Positions 49,134 through 59,242 of a DNA stretch of 64,000 nucleotides are shown here, one piece after another. Positions within the stretch are counted from its first letter, which is position 1. Each line of letters starts with the position of its first letter. Source of the DNA: Stachybotrys elegans (taxonomy: Eukaryota; Ascomycota; Sordariomycetes; Hypocreales; Stachybotryaceae); assembly GCA_020746835.1 (NCBI GenBank), contig JAGPNK010000005.1, positions 1,922,001 through 1,986,000 on the forward strand, in the 5' to 3' direction. A model generated the notes under the pieces. The model made no database searches. It had not been told where the DNA came from and worked only from the letters and a program-made list of their open reading frames with translations. Both the position numbers and the translations under genes were made by a program.

Positions 49134-50373
49134 GATAGACAAGCGACGAATCCACATTTATTATCTTTTTCCACCATTGAATGAAGGCTTATCAGTAGTA
49201 GCTCTGTATATTGCTTGGTATTTGTCATGATATCCCAAGTGAGGCTCTTGGCTTTTTACCCGACGCCTATTACGGCGCACCCACAGCATGGTAGCATTTC
49301 AAACCTTGGAACAAGAAGGTACGGTGACGCCCCATCTACGGCAGCATGGATATTGAAAATGGCACCTCAAAAGGCAGCCTTCAAGTGTCAGATGGATTTG
49401 ACCCCTCTGCCGTGTTCGTCGTCGTCGTCGCCGCCGTCGTGGATTTGTTCATCTTGAGACTGCGAAGATGATGGGATGGGGATGAGGAATTCCTCTCTCG
49501 AACATCCCAACGCATCATAGTATAATGTAGCACTGGCCTGTCATGGTGATCGCAGCCAATTGCGGCTCGGCCACTCGACCAGTCGGCTACGCTTGACGAT
49601 GGCCTCGTTGTTTTCCTCTACTGTTTATGTGGTTGCCGGGGCACTAGGCACCACCTCTACTGTTTATTTGCTCTCTACTGCTTCCACCTCAGACTGTACA
49701 CTGTTTTCATCATCATACCTCTTTCATCATATTAATTTGGAATACACGGCTGTGAATATAGTGACTGGTTCTATGTCGGTTTGATTCCGTCATCTATTCC
49801 TACTGATCTTGAGCTTGAGCCTCGGCACCTTTCCTGTTGGACGCAGCATCCGGGAGCTGGAATGATGTAATATGAGTTCAACTGATACGACGACCAAGTT
49901 GATTGATTCCCCTCCTGTGCCTGGCCGTTTTTTGTCGTTTCTGAGCACCATGGTTGCCGTCGCTTGCATGTACCTCGATGATTCGCCAATTAAAACTCTC
50001 TCTCCATTTGGGATGGGAGCTCGAGCGTTTGGGTCCTGCCTGCCCGAAGTTGCATCGCATGGGCCTCGGTACCTTCCAATGCAAATACATACTTGACTTA
50101 TGTATGTATGCAATTACAAACGCAGATGCAGATGCAGATGCAGGCGAACTCCTATGCAACCGCAAACTGCAACGTTTCTGCATATCCCAGCTGGCCCCCG
50201 ACTTGAACTGACTAACGCTTTGGGCTAGCTGCTGAAGCGAGGACGCCCAGACTTCTTCACCGGCTCGCACAGATCAGCGCTCGACTGCGTCCTTGTCCAT
50301 CCCAACTCCAGCCCGTCCGTCTGTCCGTCCATCCGCACACCATCTCGAAGACGCCCTCTGCAAGGCAACGAGG
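49134..50373. other. Intergenic region downstream of vps8
   Basis: This holds the vps8 3' flank and the upstream region of the helix-hairpin-helix gene. It contains an imperfect ATACATA / TATGTAT inverted arrangement (50085-50111) and GCAGAT repeats (50121-50141). I see no gene. Confidence 0.45.
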
Positions 50374-51616
50374 ATGACGCCCAAGACTGCTGCGCCTTCG
50401 CCGGAGAGCATGGATCTGGACGAGTTCCACCGTCTTCTGAATTGCTACCCCGACGTGCTGGATGCCGCGGCCCAGACCAAGGACGGTATGTACGCAAAAG
50501 AAAAGACGCCACGGAGGTCCCTCCCGTCGTCTCCCCTCTGATTGCTCTCGCCATGCCGCCGACCCCGTTGTGCTGACTCCGTCTGACCTGCAGCCAAACC
50601 CGGCCAGAGGTCCCTACAGGAGCTTGATGCCTACCGGTACTCAGAAGCAGTGCAGCAGTTCGGTAGCCAGCCCCACGATAAGCTCATGGGCATGGAACTC
50701 CAACATGTGCAATTATTGGTCGAATGGAAGCTGTATGTACCATCTTTTCACACTCCTTGAGTCCTCGTCACCCCTCTGCTTGCCACCCAAATGGCCAGCC
50801 TGGCAGCCCAACTTGCCTCTTCGTCGGCTGCTTGTGGCTTCTTGCAGCGCCCCCCACCACATCCACTGCTTCTGCTTCTGCTTCTGCGCCTGCGCCTGCG
50901 CCTGCATACGCATGTACATCATGCAGATGCCGTTTGCCGCGAGCGAGCGGGCGGCGGCCACGGTTGCCATTACACTGTTTTCAACCGCATATCCTTCCTC
51001 GAGTGGGGGACTTTGTGCACTTATCTAACGGGCGTGCAGCCGTCACGGCAAGTTCCGACCAATGTTGATGAAGCTCGTATCTTCCAACGACGCCAGCTCT
51101 GCTTCACAGACCATCAAGGAGGCAATAGATGCCTATCGCGGCGGAGCTGACGTTCCATCCACCATTGGTACCCTGACAAAGCTCAAGGGAATTGGCCCGG
51201 CCACCGCCTCCTTGCTCCTCGCAGTCCATGATGCTCGACGCGTCATCTTTTTCTCAGACGAGGCATTCTATTGGCTTTGCTGCAATGCCACCAAGACGGC
51301 CATGAAATACAACACAAAGGAATACGACACCCTGCGGTCCAAGGCCCAGACGCTCATGGACAGGCTTTCCGTAGGTGCCATGGACGTGGAAAAGGTCGCA
51401 TACGTGGTCATGAAGCAGGCCGACCTTGCGCCGGCGGAAGCAGGAGCAACGGCCAAAGATTCTAGCCCCGCCGAGACCAAACCAGCGGCCACCGCCGGCT
51501 CAGGCACATCCACATCCACATCCACATCTTCATCGGCAAAACGCAAGCCCCGGTCCGATGGCGACGTGGCCCGAGGACAGTCTGGCACCAGACGGTCCAA
51601 ACGTGCTAGGGCGTAG
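50374..51616 (+). CDS. Conserved fungal protein with helix-hairpin-helix motif
   Basis: This is a three-exon gene: 50374-50485, 50594-50732 and 51040-51616, with introns of 108 and 307 nt. Phases agree and the product is 275 aa. The N-terminal part (DLDEFHRLLNCYPDVLDAAA, then LDAYRYSEAV) and the HGKFRPMLMKLVSSND segment are typical of a Pezizomycotina-wide protein I have seen only as hypothetical. A helix-hairpin-helix-like motif, KLKGIGPATASLLLAVHD, is followed by FFSDEAFYWL. The C-terminal 60 residues are Ser/Thr/Ala-rich and end in a basic RRSKRARA, possibly nuclear. The motif suggests DNA or RNA binding of the DNA-glycosylase HhH type, but no catalytic domain is visible. Intron 2 contains TTCTGC and GCGCCT tandem repeats. 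Confidence 0.8.
50866..50906. repeat. TTCTGC / GCGCCT short tandem repeats
   Basis: Three or four GCTTCT units are followed by three GCGCCT units, inside intron 2 of the helix-hairpin-helix gene. Confidence 0.7.
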
Positions 51617-52161
51617 AAGCTTATCATTGAGCCTGGTCCATTGAATCACTAGCTCGCCAATCTGCCTGCTTATACAACCCTGGTTTGTACGCCGGCACCC
51701 TTGACCGAGGGCTCCGAGGGCTCGGTGAGAGTGGTGAATCCCTGTTCCCTGTGATCCGGACGGAGTCTTGACGCACGGCGGTTGAACGGCCCGCGGTTGC
51801 GTGGACCCATCCCACCAATTCAATCCCGCCTCCTCGCCGACCATAGGGTTAAAGATAATATGCTCAGAGAGTCGAGCTGCTGACGACCAAAAGTCCTCGA
51901 CCTTCGACTTGCAGAGGGACTAATGGAGCAATATGCTGGCCAATCTCGACCTGTCGGGAAATCACATGCAACCATCCACACATTACATCATCAAACCGAC
52001 AGGGCATCATGGTTGGCACTTTGTCCCATGCGTGGCATGTGTGCGGCAGAAAGCTTGACTGGCGTCCCTTATATCGTCCATCAGGCACCCCGATCCCACT
52101 CATCTGATTCCACGCCCCCCAGCCTATAGCATACTTCATCGCCTGCGCTGGTTCCTGCACC
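51617..52161. other. Intergenic region
   Basis: This lies between two plus-strand genes and must hold the 3' flank of the first and the promoter of the DUF1479 gene. No distinct motif is seen. Confidence 0.5.
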
Positions 52162-53559
52162 ATGATTGTTCCAATGCCGTCGCTGGCCTCAAACCAACTT
52201 CCTCTTCCTGCCCGGTTTGCACGCATCAAAACAGACCTCATTGCTGGCAACGAAGCTGCCATCATAGCATCTTGGACCAGGCTGCTCGTCCAGCTTCGGC
52301 TTGAGATTGAGACCATAACAACAAAGGGCTCAGAGGTTATCCCATCCATTGATTTCAATGATATAAGCAACCCTTCTAAGGCCAACGAATTTGTCGACCG
52401 GCTGAGGAGGAGCGGCGTTGCGGTTGTTCGCAAAGTCGTCCCTCAGGATGTCGTCCTGGCATGGAGAGACGAGACTCTCTCATATCTAGGCGACAATCCC
52501 GTAGCTGAAACCCATCTGACCCAGGACAGCCATCTGCACGGTGTCTACTGGTCGCCAGCCCAAGTCAAATGTCGTGCACACGCCAATGTCCTTGCAGCGC
52601 AGAGGTTTCTCATGACGACGTGGCACTCACGGAATCCCAACGCACTCCTCAGCACCAGCCTTCCCGTGGCGTACGCCGATCGACTGCGAATCCGAGGTCC
52701 CGGCCCTTCCGAGGGCGTCGGAAAGATATATGTAGATGGGGGCAGTGTTGAACGGTGGGAGCCCGATGGCTACGGCCAAGGCTCGACGTATGGGAGCATC
52801 TGGGCCGGTGCCTGGGAGCAGTATGACCCCTGGGAGAGCAGCACTCGCCTCAAAATCACGAGCGATCTCTACTACGGCGCCAGCACCTGCAGCATGTTCC
52901 GCATGTTCTCGGGCTGGCTGTCTCTCAGCCCCCTTACGCCCGGCGATGGAACGCTGCTCGTCTGTCCCATGATTCAACTGACCACCGCCTATCTCCTCCT
53001 GCGTCCATTCTTCTCGCCCATCATCCAGGATCCATCGCACCCTAGCTTCCTATCCTCGGAGAACTGGCGGCTCGAGACGTCGACTTCGATACTCCACGGC
53101 GCCGTGCCATCCTACACGCAGGAGCTCAGCACCACTCTCCACCCGCACCTGCGTCTCGATAAGACCATGGTCCCAATACCAAAACTCGAGCCCGGCGACT
53201 ATGTCGTGTGGCACTGCGACGCTGTCTACGCTGTGGACCGCACGGTTCCGCACTACAATGTCGACGCCGCCGCCATGTACCTCCCGGCCTGCCCCCTGAC
53301 CCAGACAAACGCGCTCTACCTCGCCCGTCAGCGCAAGGCGTTCCTCTTGGGCCTTCCCAGCCCCGATTTTGGAGGTGGCCGTGGTGAGAGCTCCCACCTG
53401 AGCCGACCTGGCGTACAGGAAGTCAACGATGCGGGCGGCAACGATGGCTTGCGCGCCATGGGGCTGCTCCCCTGGGATGTCGAGGATGCAGAAACCGAGG
53501 TGGACGCGGATGTCATTGACATGGCGAATAGTATTCTGTTCCCGGACTTGTATGACTGA
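52162..53559 (+). CDS. DUF1479 (YbiU/Gig2-like) protein with altered metal site
   Basis: This is an intronless gene for 465 aa, the usual length of the DUF1479 family, which has a 2-oxoglutarate/Fe(II) oxygenase fold. Recognisable blocks are FNDISNPSKANEFVDRLRRS, RRSGVAVVRKVV, HGVYWSPAQ, VDGGSVERWEPDGYG, WEQYDPWESSTR, MFRMFSGWLSLSP, YLLLRPFFSP, GDYVVWHCDAVYAVD and AMYLPACPLT. In relatives I recall, the first metal motif is HVDxGS and the second is WHCDxIHxV. Here the first His reads as Tyr190 (TAT at 52729-52731) with Asp192 kept, and the second His reads as Tyr356 (TAC at 53227-53229). The rest of the fold is intact, with no stop or frameshift. The protein may be a pseudo-oxygenase. Substrate is unknown; Candida Gig2, induced by N-acetylglucosamine, is a family member. 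Confidence 0.85.
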   Translation: MIVPMPSLASNQLPLPARFARIKTDLIAGNEAAIIASWTRLLVQLRLEIETITTKGSEVIPSIDFNDISNPSKANEFVDRLRRSGVAVVRKVVPQDVVLAWRDETLSYLGDNPVAETHLTQDSHLHGVYWSPAQVKCRAHANVLAAQRFLMTTWHSRNPNALLSTSLPVAYADRLRIRGPGPSEGVGKIYVDGGSVERWEPDGYGQGSTYGSIWAGAWEQYDPWESSTRLKITSDLYYGASTCSMFRMFSGWLSLSPLTPGDGTLLVCPMIQLTTAYLLLRPFFSPIIQDPSHPSFLSSENWRLETSTSILHGAVPSYTQELSTTLHPHLRLDKTMVPIPKLEPGDYVVWHCDAVYAVDRTVPHYNVDAAAMYLPACPLTQTNALYLARQRKAFLLGLPSPDFGGGRGESSHLSRPGVQEVNDAGGNDGLRAMGLLPWDVEDAETEVDADVIDMANSILFPDLYD

Positions 53560-54036
53560 ATGAGCCTAACGAAAAAGCTAACGAGAATAATGAAATTAAC
53601 GAGGGTATGACTGAGGGGTACTGCCGTTTGCTCTGTTTCCTGTTTTCGTCTTCTTTTTGGGGAGGGTTTGCTTAGGATATGTCCTCTGAGACACTGTCGG
53701 CCATAGGGCTGTCATGGAAAACGCTATGAGCGTGGTTGGTTGGAAGATAAAATACCATGTGATGGCAGTTTTTTTTCTTTCTCTCATCTGATTGACAATT
53801 CCAAATACAACAATGCCATAACGCCCAGGTGCAATCTCAGCACCTTTCGAACCCGGTTCCTCTCCTCCGGTCTAAGCATGAGAAGATTTTCTTACGTAGC
53901 TCATCATCCCGCTAGGTTCACCTTAACCACGATTGATTCATTTCGCTGTACCATAATTCGCCAGTCGAATGGCAGGCAATAATATGCTTGGAGTACAGAT
54001 CCCCAGCGCAGAATCAAGCCCCAGCTCTGAAAGCAC
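53560..54036. other. Convergent intergenic region
   Basis: This is the space between the 3' ends of the DUF1479 gene (+) and the BAP31-like gene (-). No feature is seen. Confidence 0.5.
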
Positions 54037-54876
54037 TTATTTGGCCTTCTTGGTCTCGTTGTCCTTCAGCAGGCTGGCGTACTTGTCGCTAAGCTCGTCG
54101 TAGCTCTTGTGCAGGCCCTCGCTCTGCTTGCGCAAGGTCTGAAGATCCTGCTCCTTCTTCTCGAGCTCCTTCCTGAGCGAGGCAAGCTCGCCGGGCTTTC
54201 CGGCGACGGCGAGCTTCTCGCTTTCCTTGGTGTCCTTCTTGGTACCCTCGTAGGAGCGGACGCGGTCTTCTAGGCGCATCACCTCAAGGATCATGACGTA
54301 GGTGCGGTTGAGGATAAGGGAGAGGAAAAGCGTGAAGCCGCAGAGGTACATGTTGCGCTGGGAGTAGAACTTGCGGGCCTGGACCTCGAGACGCTCGTGG
54401 CCCATGACGGCAGCACTATCGCATGCATGTCAGTATGGAAAGCTCTCGACGTGGTTTTTTTATATGGGACCACGTACCCTCCCTTAGTAGCCTGGTCGGT
54501 GGCGGCAATGAGCTCCAGCTGGACGCGGTAAACACGGTTGACGCTGTCAATGAAGAGGATGAGGATAAAGACAAAGGTGATCTTCATCCAGTACTGGATC
54601 TTAGCGACAATTGGGTTCTCGGAGATGAAGCTGTGTTGAGACAAAGACGAGTCAGCCTGACGAGGCGCAGACGCAGCAGGGAAGCGGGTGGGAGGACATA
54701 CGTAAAGATCTTTCTCTTGAGGGTGAAGGGGAGCGGGATGATGAGCAGCATGAACAGAGCCATCTCAAACATCAACAGCATAAACACCTGCGAAAAACCA
54801 GACTCGTCAGCTCGGGAGTTCTCCGTCACGCGACACCGCGCTGGCCGGCACGTACGAGGGTGTAGTAGAGCGTCAT
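54037..54876 (-). CDS. BAP31-like ER membrane protein (Yet family)
   Basis: This gene has four exons: 54876-54856, 54787-54702, 54630-54478 and 54415-54037. Introns are 68, 71 and 62 nt, with phases 0, 2 and 2. The product is 212 aa. It opens with MTLYYTL and has three membrane spans: about 8-27 (VFMLLMFEMALFMLLIIPLP), about 47-64 (MKITFVFILILFIDSVNR) and about 105-125 (NMYLCGFTLFLSLILNRTYV). A cytosolic coiled coil (about 150-205) follows and the protein ends KKAK. The final KKxx is a COPI-type ER retrieval signal. The layout matches B-cell receptor-associated protein 31 and yeast Yet1/Yet3, which act as ER cargo-sorting factors and scaffolds. The first exon codes for only seven residues. 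Confidence 0.92.
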
Positions 54877-55735
54877 GGTGACGGCGGGGTAAATTCGACA
54901 AAGCTCTTGCGGCGAAGGTCAAAGAAAGAAGAAGAAACAAGAGGGTGCGAATCGGATGATTGTTGTCAGTGCTGTGGACGGAGGAGCTATGGCAAAAGGA
55001 AGAAGATGCGATGGCAAGAGAGAAGAGGCCCCGAGGGAGGTTTTATGTAGGGAGGAAGAGACGGGGAGATGATTGGGAAAGGTGGTCAGTTTTCTGTTTC
55101 CCAGGCCGTGACGAAGGCAAGTAGAGGATGCTGTTTCCAGTTAGCAGGGATTGCCCGTGGGCTGGTGGTAATCAACAACGTCATCGCTCGTGGCTGGCGG
55201 CCCCACTTAAGCTTCATGGAACTTGAAGGTACCTAGGCAGCCGGACTGCCTGGCATATACGAATACTCCGTACGGCTTTTTTTTTCTTCTTTTCTTTTTT
55301 CTCTTCTTGATAGGGCCATTTCTGCATCTTTGTCTAGGTACTGCTGAGATTATTTTGATAAACGGGAAGCAATTGGCCCCAAGAAAAGAGGTGTTCCCTC
55401 TTCCTGTGGCATGCTCCATCCAGCTCCTTGCCAACGCCATCAGCCTTCCATCTCCCAAGCCAGTGAGTGTCAAAATAGCTATGCTTGTCGTCACCATTGT
55501 CTCAGCTGGTTGCCCAACTTTCCACCAAAAAAAAAAGAAAAAGAAAAAGAAAAAGAAAAAGAAAAAGAAAAAGAAAAAGAAAAAGAAAAAGAAAAAGAAA
55601 AAGAAAAAGAAAAAGAAAAAGAAAAAGACAAAGAAAAAGAATGAAAGGAAAAAACATCTACAGGTTACACATGTATCTAAGTAATTTGATGTAGGTAGGT
55701 AGATAGGTACGTATTCTTACATGCTGCGAAGCTCA
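54877..55735. other. Intergenic region with GAAAAA tandem repeat
   Basis: This lies between the BAP31-like gene start and the kmt6 stop. It contains TACCTAGG at 55229-55240, pyrimidine runs on the + strand near 55276-55310, the (GAAAAA)n array at 55527-55641, and a TAGGTAGGTAGATAGG run at 55691-55707. No gene is seen. Confidence 0.55.
55527..55641. repeat. (GAAAAA)n hexanucleotide array
   Basis: About 18 consecutive GAAAAA units, with one interruption (GACAAA) near 55627, lie about 100 bp past the kmt6 stop codon. On the kmt6 transcript strand this is (TTTTTC)n. Confidence 0.95.
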
Positions 55736-58700
55736 TCAATTCCACACATCCTCGTCCCTAAATTTCGCCGGCGGCCTGCGGTTTCTCGCGGTGCGATCTG
55801 TCCTGTTCCGTATAACAACGTCCTGGTCCTCGTCATCCTCCTCCTCCTCCTCCTCCTCCTCCTCATCGTCGTCCATCATATCGCTGTTCTCCAAGGAACT
55901 TGCGTTTCCCCTCTCTGGCCTGCCCTCTTGGCTGTCCTGAATTTCCAACACCACTACCTCCCTCTCGGTCTCTGTTGCACGGGCTGCCGCGAGCAACGCG
56001 GGAGAGGTCGGCACAAAGGACGCCGAGCTGAACGTGGCCGTCATCATGGCTGAGTCTTTGTTTGTTTCTCTACTGCCAGCATGTGCCGTCTGTCCCGTAG
56101 TTGCTGCTTCAGTTGCCGCAGGCACCAAAGTTGACGTAGCTTCGATTGAGCTTGCAGTGGATGTAGCATTGACGGTAGCCGGCTTGGGTCCTGGGCGTGG
56201 ATGCTTTCTAGGTCGTCCACTGCCTGGCCTTGCACCTCCACGTTTCCCCCTAGTCTTGGGCTGATTGCGCTGCAGCGGCCCATCGGGTCCAGTTGTCCCA
56301 AGACGTTGCTGGTGTGCCCTGCGGCGCAGTCGGCTTGCCGACGACGTTCCTTGCTTGTCTGAACTGATGCTGGACTCCGACGCCGCTCGTGATGTGGCAT
56401 CAGTGCCTGTAGGGTGATATTCTTCCTCCTCCGAATCGTCTTGCAGACGTCGTTTCCGCTTCCGGGATTTCATTGAATTATCAAGTGCGTCGCCATTCTC
56501 CATGGCTATGTCCTCCTCGACTCGCTCTGTGACGGGCCTCTTTTGCTTTCTTCCTCTTTTCGGTGCCTTGTCGCCTGAAGAAGCCGCCATCTTCTCCGAT
56601 GCCACAGCGCTCTTCGGCTTCCTGCCCTTGCGCTTGACCGGCTCCGACTTGCCGCCCGCCTTGTCGTCCAGCAACTTCTTCGTCAAGTTCGGGAACTCCT
56701 TGCCGTAGTTGAAAAAGAGCTCTTCTCCGGCTTTGATGTCTCTCATTGCCGTGAACTTGATACGGAACTCTCCATTGACATAAAGAATTCGAGGCGAAAT
56801 ATTGCAGCCCCGCTTCTCGCTCTCTGGGGCATGGTTGATGTATCGACTCAGGTTGCCGTAGACGGCAGCATCGACCCAGATTCCTTCGTTCTCGAGAAGC
56901 GTGAAGAGATAAGATACTGTCGACTCCTCATCGAAAACATCTCCTCGACGTGCTTCTCTCCTTACACCCTCGTCGTGTGTAATGAGTTCACCCACGTATT
57001 CCACAATGAATTCATCTTGCGCAATGTCCTCGGCCGTGAACAAGCCATAGCCGACACCCTCCAGCTGGCTCTGGCCCAGCAATAGCGATTTCCGAACACC
57101 ACGCTGCAGGTCGCAATTCTGACATCCTGTTGCGTGAAGGGCATCATCATCCGCATTGGTCGGGTCTGCCCGCTCCTTGGAGCCGCATGTCCCACAGAGC
57201 TCGGGGTCGCACTCCCGATTCAACTGAATGCAGATGCACGACCTGTCCTTCTGCTTCGGCTGGCATAGTTTGCCTTGCGAGTGGCACGCACACCCAGTAA
57301 ATTTCCAGGCGCAGTTCTCCACCGTGCAACGGCAAAATCTTTCGCACAGGAGACCTGCATCTACGCAGGGGCAAATTCCTGAGCGGCAGGGCCCTTCGTG
57401 GCAGCACGGCTCGGGGAGCTCTCGAAGCTCAAACTCATGGCTGACAGTCTGTTCCTGCCAGTCGCCTAGCAAGACCTTGCGGAAGCGGTCGTACCAGGGC
57501 AAATTCTTAACCCGGGTAGTGTCTGGGAATTCTGGCTCGGGAAGCTTGATGTCGAGTCGCTGAAACTCACAGTAAACATCATCGCAGTCGCGGTTCAGGA
57601 ATTCTGCTGCCAGGCACATCGGATCCTTTCTGACTTTGCTGCGGTCTGTGGAAACAAAGATGGATCGCAGCACTGTGCGTTCGCTCTCAGACCAGTCTTT
57701 GGAAGGCCGAGCATCCTTTCTGGCGCCCCCTAGCAGATGCAGATAGCAGGAGCGATTGCAAGGTTCTCCTAGCTCACCATTCAGCTCCTCTCCATTAGTC
57801 GAGACTGGTTGTCTTCGCTTGAGAGCGTCAGAAAGGCGAGCCCTGCCCGTCAGCATGGAAAATGTGCGCTTGCAGTTCTGCGCATCGAACTCGCCGTGCT
57901 CGCATGCATGGCTAAAGCATATCAGACAGCCCAGGATGCAGTATGTCGCGAGGTTGTTTTCGGCCAAGTCGTATTCGTTGTCATTCTGCAGGCTGTTGCC
58001 GTCTTTTGCCGTAGGTTTCGAGTCCATGATGCTGTCAACCGATTCCTCCAGCTGGAGCACATTGGAGAGCTCCAGCTTGGCCAGCCCAGGGTGCCCGTCA
58101 TTGAAGACATGTCGGAAAGCATCGGTAAACGTTTGGGCAATCCGATCGGCTCCAGGGGCTCCATCGGAATCCTCGCCGTGCGATCTCAGCAGACTGTTCT
58201 TTTGCTGCGGTGTAATGGCATTGTCTGATTCCTCCCTAGCCATGTATCGGATCAGGGTGGTTTTGTTGCAGCCAGGAATATTGAGCTTGTCGAGCCAGCT
58301 CTCGAGATAGAGCGAAAGGGTCGCAGCTCGTTCGGATTGAATGGTCTGCATCACCTTTTCCTCGCGGCTCATTGGTTTAAAGCCGGATTGAAGATCAAAG
58401 TCCTCCAGCTCCTTCAGCCATAAATTGTATTTCGCCTCCTCGCTTCTTTCCAAGTCCCTCAAATGAGGGACGAAGGTCAACATTGTATTGGGGGTGAGGA
58501 TATTCTTCTTGATCTCGACGTGATGGAAGCGGTAGCGGGGAACGCGCTCCTTGTTGGTCTTGACGCATACCGGCATATAATGGTCCTCTCGTGTGTCTCG
58601 TTTGCTCTTGAGATGCTGTTTGAACTTGACCTTCATCGTCTCGCCATCTTTCTTGGGCACCTTGTCGATGCTGACGCTGCCGAATAGGTCGGGGCCAGTT

Positions 58701-59242
58701 TTTACGGGTCCTTCGGTCCGTTTTTTCATCGCGATGGTAGATTCGATCGCATGGGCGGCTAGCTGCGCGTGCCCTTCCTTCACTTCTCTGCGGAAGACCC
58801 GCAGCTTCTCGACGATGTTGAGGAAGGCCGGATCCGACATGGTTTTCGTCTGCGTCTTGGGAGTAGTCATGGCGCGTGGTTGAGGAGGGGGAGTCGAGGT
58901 CGATGGAGTGCCTTGTTGCGACGGCTGGGCGCTGGCGCTAGGGCCAACGTTGATGCTGAGGGATGGTGTTCTGACTGCGTCCTGGGGCGCATCGAAAAAG
59001 GCAGCATTTGTCGCGGATGCGCTGGTTGACAAAGCGGGGGAGTCGCAGGCCACGGGTGTGCCGGCGGTAGAGGATCTCTGTAGTGAAGGGCTATTGGCCT
59101 GCCCCTTGCTGGCGATGGATGGCGAGTACCTGGATGACTTGAGGCTGAAAGTCTGTTCCATCTTGGAGGCAAAACTTGCCAGGAAGGACTGTTGAGGAGT
59201 GCCCAGGGTCGACTCCCCCGAGTCACCACTCATGAAGGACAT
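55736..59242 (-). CDS. kmt6: Histone H3K27 methyltransferase KMT6 (E(z)/EZH2)
   Basis: This is an uninterrupted ORF of 1168 aa. The N-terminus (1-130) is Ser/Thr/Pro-rich and disordered. A helical region to about 600 includes KHLKSKRDTRE-like and DPMCLAAEFLNRDCDDVYCE segments. The Cys-rich CXC domain starts at about 612 (CCHEGPCRSGICPCVDAG, FCRCTVENC). The SET domain covers about 717-850, with GVGYGLFTAEDI, FIVEYVGEL, NLSRYINHA, GCNISPRI and EELFFNYG. A 320-residue tail follows, with basic stretches, an AT-hook-like GRPRKHP near 1010 and an acidic Asp/Glu run near 1130. KMT6 is the catalytic subunit of PRC2, which marks facultative heterochromatin and silences secondary-metabolite and developmental genes in fungi. 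It is divergently placed from pil1. No intron signals are needed. Confidence 0.95.
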   Translation of the reverse strand: MSFMSGDSGESTLGTPQQSFLASFASKMEQTFSLKSSRYSPSIASKGQANSPSLQRSSTAGTPVACDSPALSTSASATNAAFFDAPQDAVRTPSLSINVGPSASAQPSQQGTPSTSTPPPQPRAMTTPKTQTKTMSDPAFLNIVEKLRVFRREVKEGHAQLAAHAIESTIAMKKRTEGPVKTGPDLFGSVSIDKVPKKDGETMKVKFKQHLKSKRDTREDHYMPVCVKTNKERVPRYRFHHVEIKKNILTPNTMLTFVPHLRDLERSEEAKYNLWLKELEDFDLQSGFKPMSREEKVMQTIQSERAATLSLYLESWLDKLNIPGCNKTTLIRYMAREESDNAITPQQKNSLLRSHGEDSDGAPGADRIAQTFTDAFRHVFNDGHPGLAKLELSNVLQLEESVDSIMDSKPTAKDGNSLQNDNEYDLAENNLATYCILGCLICFSHACEHGEFDAQNCKRTFSMLTGRARLSDALKRRQPVSTNGEELNGELGEPCNRSCYLHLLGGARKDARPSKDWSESERTVLRSIFVSTDRSKVRKDPMCLAAEFLNRDCDDVYCEFQRLDIKLPEPEFPDTTRVKNLPWYDRFRKVLLGDWQEQTVSHEFELRELPEPCCHEGPCRSGICPCVDAGLLCERFCRCTVENCAWKFTGCACHSQGKLCQPKQKDRSCICIQLNRECDPELCGTCGSKERADPTNADDDALHATGCQNCDLQRGVRKSLLLGQSQLEGVGYGLFTAEDIAQDEFIVEYVGELITHDEGVRREARRGDVFDEESTVSYLFTLLENEGIWVDAAVYGNLSRYINHAPESEKRGCNISPRILYVNGEFRIKFTAMRDIKAGEELFFNYGKEFPNLTKKLLDDKAGGKSEPVKRKGRKPKSAVASEKMAASSGDKAPKRGRKQKRPVTERVEEDIAMENGDALDNSMKSRKRKRRLQDDSEEEEYHPTGTDATSRAASESSISSDKQGTSSASRLRRRAHQQRLGTTGPDGPLQRNQPKTRGKRGGARPGSGRPRKHPRPGPKPATVNATSTASSIEATSTLVPAATEAATTGQTAHAGSRETNKDSAMMTATFSSASFVPTSPALLAAARATETEREVVVLEIQDSQEGRPERGNASSLENSDMMDDDEEEEEEEEEDDEDQDVVIRNRTDRTARNRRPPAKFRDEDVWN

